NCBI GenBank assembly: GCA_003533095.1
Contig: DOEL01000033.1
Coordinates: forward strand, 1 to 5,445
Origin: Methylophilaceae bacterium
GTDB taxonomy: Bacteria > Pseudomonadota > Gammaproteobacteria > Burkholderiales > Methylophilaceae
Direction: 5' to 3'
DNA length: 5,445 bases
In this document: positions 1-5,445 of the stretch, piece after piece
Layout of the letters: every line of letters starts with the position of its first letter
Position numbering within the stretch: the stretch's first letter is position 1
Notes under the pieces: generated by a model
The model's input: only the letters and a program-made list of their open reading frames with translations
The model's database searches: none
Told to the model about the DNA's origin: nothing
Program-made: the position numbers and the translations under genes

Positions 1-2
1 TC

Positions 3-671
3 ATTTGTCTCGCGATGTTTATGCTTCCAAAAAATATTATTCATCTTCTTATTCAATATTGGGCGAAACGTCTCTTAAGAATTTTAAAGATTAAAATTAC
101 GCTCACGGGTGAGGCTTATAAATTTTTAGGTAAAGATAGCTATCTTGTCGTATCGAACCATATTTCATGGCTTGATATTCCTGTGATTTTTTCACTAAAA
201 CCTGTCACGTTCGTCTCTACGACTGACGTCAAAACCTGGCCTATTATTGGAATGCTCGCTAGAATTTCAGGTGCTATTTTTATTGATCGCAATCGTAAAT
301 CAAGCTTACTTGAAGTCATTCAAGCGATGAATCTCCATTTCAAAAACAAAAAACAGTCGATATGTATTTTCCCTGAAGGCATTACGTCAAATGGATATCA
401 AGTGCTCCCTTTCAAGAGTAACTTATTTCAATCAGCTTTTGAATCTAACAAATTACTTTTACCCTTATCGATTAAATACAAAGAAAATAATGTGCTCACA
501 AACCGTACAAGCTTTCATGGATCAACAACTCTAATGCAATCATTTAAGCGAGTGGCCAAATCTAATCTGATTGAAGTCGTTGTAGATATTGGACACCCTG
601 TGAAACCGACCCAATCAAGGAAAGACTTATCTCTCAAGCTTCGAGAAGCTATTGCACTAAAAATTAACTAA
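3..671 (+). CDS. plsC: 1-acyl-sn-glycerol-3-phosphate acyltransferase family protein, probably 5'-partial
   Basis: This is a lysophospholipid acyltransferase of the PlsC/LPLAT family, which moves an acyl chain from acyl-ACP or acyl-CoA to lysophosphatidic acid at the inner membrane to make phosphatidic acid. Counting from the first ATG at 15, the catalytic HX4D block is NHISWLD at residues 48-54 (His49, Asp54). Block II is GAIFIDR at 86-92, block III is FPEGITS at 119-125, and a proline-containing block IV (LLPLSI) lies at 148-153. All four family blocks are intact. The frame has no stop before 15 and reads ICLA into the first Met, which looks like the end of a membrane helix. No ribosome binding site is visible, and 218 residues is short against about 245 for E. 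coli PlsC. I therefore infer that the true start lies upstream of the window, and coordinates begin at the first complete codon. The family call is firm; the exact substrate is not. Confidence -1.
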   Translation: MCLAMFMLPKNIIHLLIQYWAKRLLRILKIKITLTGEAYKFLGKDSYLVVSNHISWLDIPVIFSLKPVTFVSTTDVKTWPIIGMLARISGAIFIDRNRKSSLLEVIQAMNLHFKNKKQSICIFPEGITSNGYQVLPFKSNLFQSAFESNKLLLPLSIKYKENNVLTNRTSFHGSTTLMQSFKRVAKSNLIEVVVDIGHPVKPTQSRKDLSLKLREAIALKIN

Positions 672-677
672 GCATCA

Positions 678-707
678 TTTATATGCGTTTCATCTCGATG
701 CTATAAT
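678..707 (+). promoter_or_regulatory. Extended -10 sigma70-type promoter for the MAPEG-rhodanese-tusA genes
   Basis: A perfect TATAAT lies at 702-707 and is preceded by TGC at 699-701, giving a TGN extended -10. The best -35 match is a weak TTTATA at 678-683 with an 18-base spacer, as expected where an extended -10 compensates. Transcription would start near 712-714, leaving a leader of roughly 26 bases before the ATG at 740. The promoter sits in the only gap (672-739) between the acyltransferase and the next gene, and probably drives all three downstream genes. A short inverted repeat, GCATC at 672-676 with GATGC at 697-701, brackets the spacer and could be chance or an operator. No T-rich terminator for the acyltransferase is seen here. 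Confidence -1.
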
Positions 708-739
708 GACGACTTTTTAGATTATTTCACTTAAAAATT

Positions 740-1138
740 ATGTTAAAAATTACTGCCATTTACGCTGCTATTCTTACCTTCGTATACGTTAAATTGACAT
801 TAAACGTCATTAGCCTAAGACGACAAAATGAAGTGTCTCTCGGTGATGGAGGCCTAAAAGATTTACAAATAGCCATTCGATCACACGGAAATTTTGCAGA
901 ATATGTACCTTTAGGTCTTATTTTATTAGCTTGTCTTGAAGCGAATCATATTCATTGGACGATTGTTTTACTATTGGGCGGATTATTCACAGCAGGTAGA
1001 CTCTATTATGCAAAAGCCTTTCTAGAGGCAACACCTAACAGCGAACTTAGAGTCCAGGGTATGAAATTTACTCTCTGGGGCTTACAAGCACTCGCAGCAA
1101 CCAATGTAATTGCACTCATCATTCAAAAAATTCTTTAG
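740..1138 (+). CDS. MAPEG-family integral membrane protein (YecN-like)
   Basis: This is a 132-residue membrane protein of the MAPEG superfamily (membrane-associated proteins in eicosanoid and glutathione metabolism), in the size range of the small bacterial members. Four hydrophobic segments can be seen at about residues 4-24, 54-70, 72-92 and 109-129. The family signature falls at the start of the second helix: R47, N51, F52, E54, Y55 and P57 in the stretch RSHGNFAEYVPLGL. A second family-like segment, AGRLYYAKAF, is at 85-94. Some family members conjugate or reduce substrates with glutathione, but most bacterial ones, including YecN, have no proven reaction, so no substrate is assigned. The ATG is preceded by A/T-rich sequence without a Shine-Dalgarno element. 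The next gene begins 19 bases after the stop, which suggests co-transcription. Confidence -1.
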   Translation: MLKITAIYAAILTFVYVKLTLNVISLRRQNEVSLGDGGLKDLQIAIRSHGNFAEYVPLGLILLACLEANHIHWTIVLLLGGLFTAGRLYYAKAFLEATPNSELRVQGMKFTLWGLQALAATNVIALIIQKIL

Positions 1139-1157
1139 CAATTAAGCTTTTTAATCC

Positions 1158-1481
1158 ATGAGTGCTTTTATGACCATTGATGCCGCAACTTTACATGGCA
1201 TGATTAAGCAAGATGATTTAGTTTTGATTGATGTAAGAAATGATGATGAGGTCGCAAGAGGTATCATTCAGGGTGCAAAACATATTCCATTAGCCAATCT
1301 TCCTCAAGTATTCGATAAGATCCCTAAAAAATCTAGCGTTGTTTTTTATTGCCATAGCGGTGTGCGTTCGGCTCATGCAGCGTCTTATTTGGCTGGACAT
1401 GATTACCATGATGTATATAACTTAGCAGGTGGTGTCATTGCTTGGGCAAATGCAGGCTATACTTTTACAGCACTAAAATAA
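1158..1481 (+). CDS. Single-domain rhodanese-like sulfurtransferase
   Basis: This is a small cytoplasmic rhodanese of 107 residues with no signal peptide, the usual size for a single-domain GlpE/PspE-type protein. The CDC25-like fold markers are present: LIDVRN at 23-28, the HIPLAN segment at 42-47, and the six-residue active-site loop CHSGVR at 65-70. Cys65 would carry the persulfide. A typical C-terminal segment with LAGGVIAWANAG follows at 89-100. Such enzymes take sulfane sulfur from a donor (thiosulfate, or a persulfide on another protein) and pass it to an acceptor. The tusA-like gene starts one base after this stop codon, so the two are almost certainly translated from one message, and TusA is a sensible sulfur partner. 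An alternative in-frame ATG at 1170 would remove four residues; neither start has a Shine-Dalgarno sequence. The in vivo donor and acceptor cannot be read from the sequence. Confidence -1.
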   Translation: MSAFMTIDAATLHGMIKQDDLVLIDVRNDDEVARGIIQGAKHIPLANLPQVFDKIPKKSSVVFYCHSGVRSAHAASYLAGHDYHDVYNLAGGVIAWANAGYTFTALK

Positions 1482-1482
1482 T

Positions 1483-1719
1483 ATGCATTACGACCATGAA
1501 ATAGATGCGACAGGACTGAAATGTCCACTTCCTATATTGCGATGCAAAAAAGGGTTAAATGAAATCGAGTCTGATCAGGTCTTAAAAATTATTGCAACAG
1601 ACCCTGGAAGTAAAAAAGATTTCGATGCATTTTGTCGTCAAACAGGACATGAGCTTTTATCTCTTCATGAGGACAATGGTGTGATTACTTTCTTTATTAA
1701 GAAACGTCCTTTAAGCTAA
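1483..1719 (+). CDS. tusA: TusA-family sulfur carrier protein (SirA/YeeD-type)
   Basis: This is a 78-residue protein of the TusA family, close in length to E. coli TusA (81 residues). The defining CPxP motif is CPLP at residues 14-17, with Cys14 as the expected persulfide carrier at the start of the first helix. The conserved ATDPGS segment at 38-43 and the FCRQTGHEL segment at 50-58 follow the family pattern, and Cys51 matches a cysteine also found in E. coli TusA. An extra cysteine, Cys21, lies one helix turn or two from the motif. In E. coli TusA takes sulfur from IscS and hands it to TusBCD for 2-thiouridine in tRNA; other members serve molybdopterin synthesis or sulfur oxidation. Coupling to the rhodanese suggests sulfur transfer, but tusBCD are not in view, so the pathway is open. 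The 3' end overlaps convergent valS by 9 bases. Confidence -1.
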   Translation: MHYDHEIDATGLKCPLPILRCKKGLNEIESDQVLKIIATDPGSKKDFDAFCRQTGHELLSLHEDNGVITFFIKKRPLS

Positions 1720-4512
1720 TTTTTTAAGCTGTGCCTCTAATTTTTTAAAAGTCTCGGTAAATTCTTCCAAGCGTTTTTTTTCTTGAGCCACTACCGCTTC
1801 AGGGGCTCTATCTACAAAGCTAGCATTTTCTAACTTGCCTTTAGCTTTTTGCATTTCAATTTGAATACGATTAAGTTCTTTTGTAATTCTTTCTTTCTCT
1901 TCTGCCGCATTCACTTCAACTTTAAGCATTAATTTAAAATCTTTCACAAGCATTACCGGGGCATCCATGATCGGAAGTTCGTCTACAATTTCAACATCTG
2001 TTAATTTAGCTAGCGCTTTAAGATAAGAAGCATAAAGCTCTAATGATTTTTTTTCGCCAGAGATTACAAGTGGAATTTTTTGTGCTGGTGAAATATTCAT
2101 TTCGCCACGAAGTTTTCGACATACCTCTACCATCTCTTTTAAAATCGACATCCATTTAATACTGTCTTGATCAATTTTATTAGTATCACTTTGTGGGTAG
2201 GGCTCTAGCATAATTGAAGGGCCTGTCTTACCATTCATAGGTCCTATGGTTTGCCAAATTTCTTCGGTAATAAAAGGCATCACTGGGTGAATTAATCTTA
2301 AAATAGTTTCAAGCACGCGCAAGAGGGTTCGGCGTGTTGCTCTTTGTTCTGCTTCGCTTCCTGATTGCAATTGAACTTTAGCCACCTCAAGATACCAATC
2401 ACAAAACTCATCCCATACAAATTGGTAAAGCTCTTGAGATAACAAATCAAATCGATAATCTAAAAAGGCTTTCTCAATAGCGGCTTCTCTCTCTTGTAAT
2501 GCGCTTACAATCCAACGATCCGCTTTTGAAAATTCTAAATAACCATCTACACATTCACCAAAACCATTTTCTTTGCCTTCACAATGCATTAATACAAATC
2601 GAGTTGCATTCCATAACTTATTACAAAAGTTTCGATAACCTTCACAACGCTGAAGATCAAATTTAATATCACGCCCAGGACTTGCTAAACTTGCATAAGT
2701 AAAACGCAACGCATCTGTGCCAAATGCAGCGATGCCATCTGGAAATTCTTTCTTTGTTTTTTTTGTAATTGACTCGGCTTGTTTTGGATTCATAAGCCCC
2801 GTTGTTCTTTTTTCTATGAGAGCTTCTAATGAGATGCCATCAATTAAATCAATAGGATCTAGAACATTGCCTTTTGACTTACTCATTTTCTGACCTTCTG
2901 CATCACGAATAAGTCCATGCACATAGACATGTTTAAAAGGAATTTTTCCAGTGATGTGTTTTGTCATCATCACCATACGTGCTACCCAGAAAAATATGAT
3001 GTCAAAACCCGTGACCAATACGGTTGAGGGCAAATAAAGATCAAGTGCTGGATTGGATACTTTTGGATACTCAGGCGTCCAATCAAGTGTAGAAAAAGGC
3101 CAAAGCGCTGATGAGTACCATGTATCTAATACATCAGGATCACGTTTTAAATTTCCTTGATAGCCTTCTTTTAAAGCGAGCGCTTTTGCTTCTTCTTCAT
3201 TATGCGCAACCCATACTTGACCTTGATCACCATACCAAGCCGGAATTTGATGTCCCCACCAGAGCTGTCTTGAAATGCACCAATCTTGAATATTGTTTAA
3301 CCATTGGTTATAAGTGTTTACCCAATTGTCTGGAAAGAATTTAATTTCACCTGTCTTTACAACATCCAGTGCTTTTTCTGTAATACTTTTTCCATCGGAA
3401 CCTTTTTTTGTCATGGCAACAAACCACTGATCTGTGAGCATCGGCTCGATCACTACATCTGTTCTATCACCGCGTGGAATTTTTAGTTTATGTTTTTCAG
3501 TCTTGACAAGAAAACCTTGTGCCTCTAAATCTTCTACAATTTTTTTACGCGCAGCAAATCGCTCTAGTCCTTGGTAAATTTTTGGTGCTGCTTCATTAAT
3601 ATAACCATTCAGCGTCAATACACTGATCATGGGTAATTGATGACGCAAACCTACCGCATAGTCATTAAAGTCATGTGCGGGTGTGACTTTGACAACACCT
3701 GTACCAAATGTTTGATCTACGTAATCATCTGCAATGATTGGAATTTCACGATCACATAAAGGAAGCTTTACCATTTGACCAACCAGTGTCTGATAGCGCG
3801 CATCTTCAGGATGAACCATAATCGCCACGTCACCCAGCATGGTTTCAGGTCTTGTGGTCGCAACCGTGAGGTGGCCTTTACCAGATGCTAGAGGATATTG
3901 AATATGCCATAAGAATCCATCTTCTTCTTCTTGCACAACTTCTAAGTCAGATACAGCTGTTTGTAATTGAATGTCCCAATTCACTAAACGTTTGCCGCGA
4001 TAAATAAGGCCTTCTTTAAATAAACTGACGAATGTTTCAGTGACCGTTTTTGATAAACCTTCGTCCATTGTAAAGCGCTCGCGAGACCAGTCAGGTGAAG
4101 TGCCCAAGCGACGCATCTGTTGTGTAATGGTGCCACCTGAATAAGCTTTCCATTCCCAAACTTTTTCTAAAAACTTTTCTCGGCCTAAGTCATGCCTTGA
4201 AACACCTTCTTTATCAAGCTGCCTTTCAACCACAATCTGTGTTGCAATACCTGCATGATCCGTACCGGGTTGCCATAAAGTATTATCCCCCTTCATACGG
4301 TGATATCGTGTTAAAGCATCCATGAGCGTTTGATTAAATCCATGACCCATATGCAACGTTCCGGTTACATTAGGTGGTGGCAATAAAATACAAAATGAAT
4401 TTTTTTGTGTTGTATCTAAACCCGCTTGATAAAAGCCTTTTGATTCCCAAAAATCATACCAACGACTTTCAATATCTTTTGGGTTAAAAGGTTTTGAGAG
4501 ATTATTTTCCAT
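1711..4512 (-). CDS. valS: Valine--tRNA ligase (ValRS), full length
   Basis: This class I synthetase charges tRNA-Val with valine and edits misactivated threonine. The 933 residues compare with 951 in E. coli. Order along the protein: the HIGH-type motif HMGH at 54-57 within [13 protein letters not shown]; the CP1 editing domain from about 190 to 350, with [10 protein letters not shown] at 219-228 and the TPAHDFNDY segment at 277-285; the tryptophan-rich [17 protein letters not shown] region at 411-427; KMSKS at 542-546; an anticodon-binding domain from about 663; and a C-terminal coiled-coil arm from about 868 to the end. The post-KMSKS insertion (about 560-590) is shared with proteobacterial ValRS. 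One usually conserved spot is changed: the expected NWDP reads NWDI at 178-181. The gene follows moeB on the same strand after 90 bases. No Shine-Dalgarno precedes the ATG, but the protein aligns from its first residues with the family start, so the start is probably right. Confidence -1.
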   Translation of the reverse strand: MENNLSKPFNPKDIESRWYDFWESKGFYQAGLDTTQKNSFCILLPPPNVTGTLHMGHGFNQTLMDALTRYHRMKGDNTLWQPGTDHAGIATQIVVERQLDKEGVSRHDLGREKFLEKVWEWKAYSGGTITQQMRRLGTSPDWSRERFTMDEGLSKTVTETFVSLFKEGLIYRGKRLVNWDIQLQTAVSDLEVVQEEEDGFLWHIQYPLASGKGHLTVATTRPETMLGDVAIMVHPEDARYQTLVGQMVKLPLCDREIPIIADDYVDQTFGTGVVKVTPAHDFNDYAVGLRHQLPMISVLTLNGYINEAAPKIYQGLERFAARKKIVEDLEAQGFLVKTEKHKLKIPRGDRTDVVIEPMLTDQWFVAMTKKGSDGKSITEKALDVVKTGEIKFFPDNWVNTYNQWLNNIQDWCISRQLWWGHQIPAWYGDQGQVWVAHNEEEAKALALKEGYQGNLKRDPDVLDTWYSSALWPFSTLDWTPEYPKVSNPALDLYLPSTVLVTGFDIIFFWVARMVMMTKHITGKIPFKHVYVHGLIRDAEGQKMSKSKGNVLDPIDLIDGISLEALIEKRTTGLMNPKQAESITKKTKKEFPDGIAAFGTDALRFTYASLASPGRDIKFDLQRCEGYRNFCNKLWNATRFVLMHCEGKENGFGECVDGYLEFSKADRWIVSALQEREAAIEKAFLDYRFDLLSQELYQFVWDEFCDWYLEVAKVQLQSGSEAEQRATRRTLLRVLETILRLIHPVMPFITEEIWQTIGPMNGKTGPSIMLEPYPQSDTNKIDQDSIKWMSILKEMVEVCRKLRGEMNISPAQKIPLVISGEKKSLELYASYLKALAKLTDVEIVDELPIMDAPVMLVKDFKLMLKVEVNAAEEKERITKELNRIQIEMQKAKGKLENASFVDRAPEAVVAQEKKRLEEFTETFKKLEAQLKKLA

Positions 4513-4545
4513 GAATAAAACACAAAGAGGATTTGTTAAAGATTC

Positions 4546-4554
4546 ATTTTAACA
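4546..4554 (-). promoter_or_regulatory. Candidate extended -10 promoter upstream of valS
   Basis: Read on the minus strand, this is TGTTAAAAT: a TG dinucleotide, one base, then TAAAAT, which matches the TATAAT consensus at five of six positions. No good -35 box is seen 16-18 bases upstream. Initiation would be near 4539, leaving a leader of about 26 bases before the valS ATG at 4512, the same leader length as in the MAPEG promoter. A small dyad, ACAAA/TTTGT at 4522-4536 with a five-base loop, sits in that leader. I see no T-box or other amino-acid-responsive leader: the space is too short for one. valS may also be reached by read-through from moeB. Confidence -1.
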
Positions 4555-4560
4555 TAGGGA

Positions 4561-4609
4561 TAAGTGATATCAGGCCTCATGGCAGATGTCTGCCACAAAA
4601 AATCACTTA
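4561..4609 (-). repeat. Nested inverted repeat spanning the moeB stop codon and the moeB-valS gap
   Basis: TAAGTGAT at 4561-4568 is the exact reverse complement of ATCACTTA at 4602-4609, giving an 8-base outer stem. Inside it, GGCAGA at 4581-4586 and TCTGCC at 4589-4594 form a second perfect dyad, realistically a 5-base stem with a 4-base loop. The outer arm includes the moeB stop codon (4603-4605). On the minus strand the T-run lies before the inner hairpin and not after it, so this does not look like an intrinsic terminator. It could be an RNA processing or stabilising structure between moeB and valS, or a chance pairing. Confidence -1.
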
Positions 4610-5349
4610 GAACATACAGGGCAAGATGGGTCTTTTTTAAGTTGGATATTTTTCCACTGCATCGACTTTACATCGAGCAATAACAAGCGACCCTCTAAAG
4701 ATTCGCCTACATTTAAAATAATTTTCATAACCTCAGCGGCTTGCGAAGTTCCAATCATGCCAACTGTAGGCGAAAAAACACCGTTATCAGCACAACGCGT
4801 TTCATTACGATCACCTGTATCAGGAAATAAACAATGATAGCAAGGGCTCTTGTTATGCCTCATATCAAAGACACTAATTTGACCCTCAAATCCTACAGCA
4901 GCACCTGAAACCAATGGTTTTTTTAATTCAACTGCTATGCGATTAAGGGCATAACGTGTAGCGAAATTATCTGAGCCATCAACGATCACATCCACATCTT
5001 TTGCAATCATCTTCATCGTTGCTTCAGTTTGTTTTTCTGTCACTGCGATTACTTCTATATCTGGATTCAGTAATTGAATAAATTGTTTTGCAGATGTAGC
5101 TTTATTAATGCCGACTGATTGTGTGTCGTGAATAATCTGTCTTTGAAGATTACTTAAGTCCACATCATCAAAATCACATATTGTCATTTTTCCGATCCCA
5201 GCAGCTGCACAATACATCGCAATGGGCGCTCCTAAACCACCTGCGCCTACAATGAGAATATGACTTTGAAGAAGTTTTTCTTGTCCTTGATATTCAATAT
5301 CGGGCAATAAGATATGACGGCTATATCGAAGAAGTTGCTGATCGTCCAT
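4603..5349 (-). CDS. moeB: MoeB/ThiF-family (HesA/MoeB/ThiF) E1-like adenylyltransferase
   Basis: This is an ATP-dependent enzyme that adenylates the C-terminal Gly-Gly of a small ubiquitin-like sulfur carrier (MoaD for molybdopterin, ThiS for thiamine). Its 248 residues match E. coli MoeB (249) and ThiF (251). Visible features are the N-terminal RYSRHILLP at 8-16, the nucleotide-binding GAGGLG at 35-40, the acidic DFDDVD at 59-64, NLQRQ at 67-71 with Arg70, Lys83, and DGSDN at 124-128 with Asp127. A zinc site is made by CYHC (Cys170, Cys173) and the C-terminal CPVC (Cys243, Cys246). Cys186, in RCADNGV, sits where the conserved crossover-loop cysteine of MoeB and ThiF lies. There is no fused C-terminal rhodanese domain, unlike MoeZ or MOCS3. 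No moaD or thiS is in the window, so MoeB versus ThiF cannot be settled; the symbol reflects overall resemblance. The ATG lacks a Shine-Dalgarno sequence. Confidence -1.
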   Translation of the reverse strand: MDDQQLLRYSRHILLPDIEYQGQEKLLQSHILIVGAGGLGAPIAMYCAAAGIGKMTICDFDDVDLSNLQRQIIHDTQSVGINKATSAKQFIQLLNPDIEVIAVTEKQTEATMKMIAKDVDVIVDGSDNFATRYALNRIAVELKKPLVSGAAVGFEGQISVFDMRHNKSPCYHCLFPDTGDRNETRCADNGVFSPTVGMIGTSQAAEVMKIILNVGESLEGRLLLLDVKSMQWKNIQLKKDPSCPVCSK

Positions 5350-5350
5350 G

Positions 5351-5416
5351 AATGCATTAAAGATTAATTAAAGTTGAAATGACTATATCGTCAATTAACT
5401 ATGGATTCAATGCATT
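5351..5416. repeat. Two copies of the palindrome AATGCATT flanking the moeB promoter
   Basis: The 8-base palindrome AATGCATT occurs at 5351-5358, directly upstream of the moeB start codon, and again at 5409-5416, between the promoter and the tRNA end. The copies are 58 bases apart, about five and a half helical turns, with the candidate -35 and -10 between them. This could be an operator pair, but the flanks are not symmetric and such an A/T-rich palindrome can recur by chance, so support is weak. Confidence -1.
5367..5394 (-). promoter_or_regulatory. Candidate sigma70 promoter for moeB
   Basis: On the minus strand TTGACG at 5394-5389 matches the -35 consensus at five of six positions. It is followed after 16 bases by TTTAAT at 5372-5367 as a -10; a 17-base spacer would give TTAATT instead. 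Transcription would start only about 10-12 bases before the ATG at 5349, giving a very short leader. A small dyad TGAC/GTCA at 5380-5393 overlaps the -35. The gene may also be transcribed by read-through from the tRNA, as no terminator is visible in the 74-base gap. Confidence -1.
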
Positions 5417-5423
5417 TAGAAAC

Positions 5424-5445
5424 TGGGGTGGCTGATGGGGCTCGA
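5424..5445 (-). tRNA. tRNA-His, 3' end only (runs off the window)
   Basis: Read on the minus strand from the window edge, the bases fit tRNA positions 55-76 exactly. The T-loop remnant TCGAGC (55-60) comes first, then a T-stem 3' strand CCCAT (61-65), a seven-base acceptor strand CAGCCAC (66-72), discriminator C73 and an encoded CCA. C73 is the hallmark of bacterial tRNA-His, where it pairs with the extra G-1, and the acceptor differs from E. coli tRNA-His at one base (CAGCCAC versus UAGCCAC). The anticodon lies outside the window, so identity rests on the acceptor arm alone. Expected 5' end, off the window: G-1 then GTGGCTG. Confidence -1.

Noticed and set aside
672..701. GCATC...GATGC inverted repeat after the acyltransferase as its terminator.
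   Set aside because: Five base pairs around a 20-base loop without a following T-run is too weak, and it overlaps the promoter.
1714..1746. T-runs and AGCT repeats near the tusA/valS junction as a possible bidirectional terminator.
   Set aside because: The only pairing is a short A/T-rich stem with a bulge, and the T-runs are valS lysine codons on the other strand.
1716..1748. Exact 12-base direct repeat CTAATTTTTTAA at 1716-1727 and 1737-1748.
   Set aside because: The copies are 21 bases apart, exactly seven codons. On the minus strand they encode the repeated KKL of the heptads in the ValRS C-terminal coiled coil, so protein structure explains them.
3111..3486. Two plus-strand open frames of 77 and 60 codons inside valS.
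   Set aside because: They lie wholly within the well-supported ValRS coding region on the opposite strand, look like no known family, and have no start signals.
4586..4837. An 83-codon plus-strand open frame opposite the moeB 3' end.
   Set aside because: It is antisense to clearly conserved MoeB/ThiF sequence including the zinc-binding cysteines, so it is a shadow frame.
5380..5393. TGAC/GTCA dyad as a terminator for the tRNA-His transcript.
   Set aside because: A four-base A/T-rich stem followed by only TTT is not a convincing intrinsic terminator; it is just as likely incidental to the -35 box.
1..5445. Possible defence system, mobile element, CRISPR array or phage genes.
   Set aside because: Every long frame is a recognisable housekeeping or sulfur-transfer family, gaps are under 100 bases, and no transposase, integrase or repeat array is present.

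Overview
The window is an AT-rich, gene-dense piece of a bacterial chromosome, most likely from a proteobacterium. The valyl-tRNA synthetase reads like the betaproteobacterial type. The low GC and very tight spacing suggest a streamlined lineage such as the Methylophilaceae, but that placement comes from memory of protein style, not from a search.

Left part, plus strand (3-1719): a PlsC-like lysophospholipid acyltransferase, probably cut at its 5' end by the window edge. A 68-base gap follows, carrying an extended -10 promoter. Then come three closely packed genes: a four-helix MAPEG-family membrane protein, a single-domain rhodanese and a TusA-type sulfurtransferase. The last two are one base apart.

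Right part, minus strand (5445 down to 1711): the 3' end of a tRNA gene at the window edge, whose acceptor arm identifies it as tRNA-His. Next is a MoeB/ThiF-type adenylyltransferase and then valS. The tusA and valS genes converge and overlap by 9 bases at their 3' ends.

Functionally, three of the genes (rhodanese, TusA, MoeB/ThiF) belong to families that activate or relay protein-bound sulfur for molybdopterin, thiamine or tRNA thiolation. They flank valS on opposite strands, so a joint role is plausible but unproven. The acyltransferase and the MAPEG protein are membrane-associated, and valS and tRNA-His serve translation.

I see no mobile element, CRISPR array, phage gene or clearly new system. 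The points worth a second look are small: the partial tRNA-His, a lack of Shine-Dalgarno sequences at every assessable start, a nested inverted repeat at the moeB stop codon, twin AATGCATT palindromes around the moeB promoter, and a substitution in a usually conserved ValRS motif.
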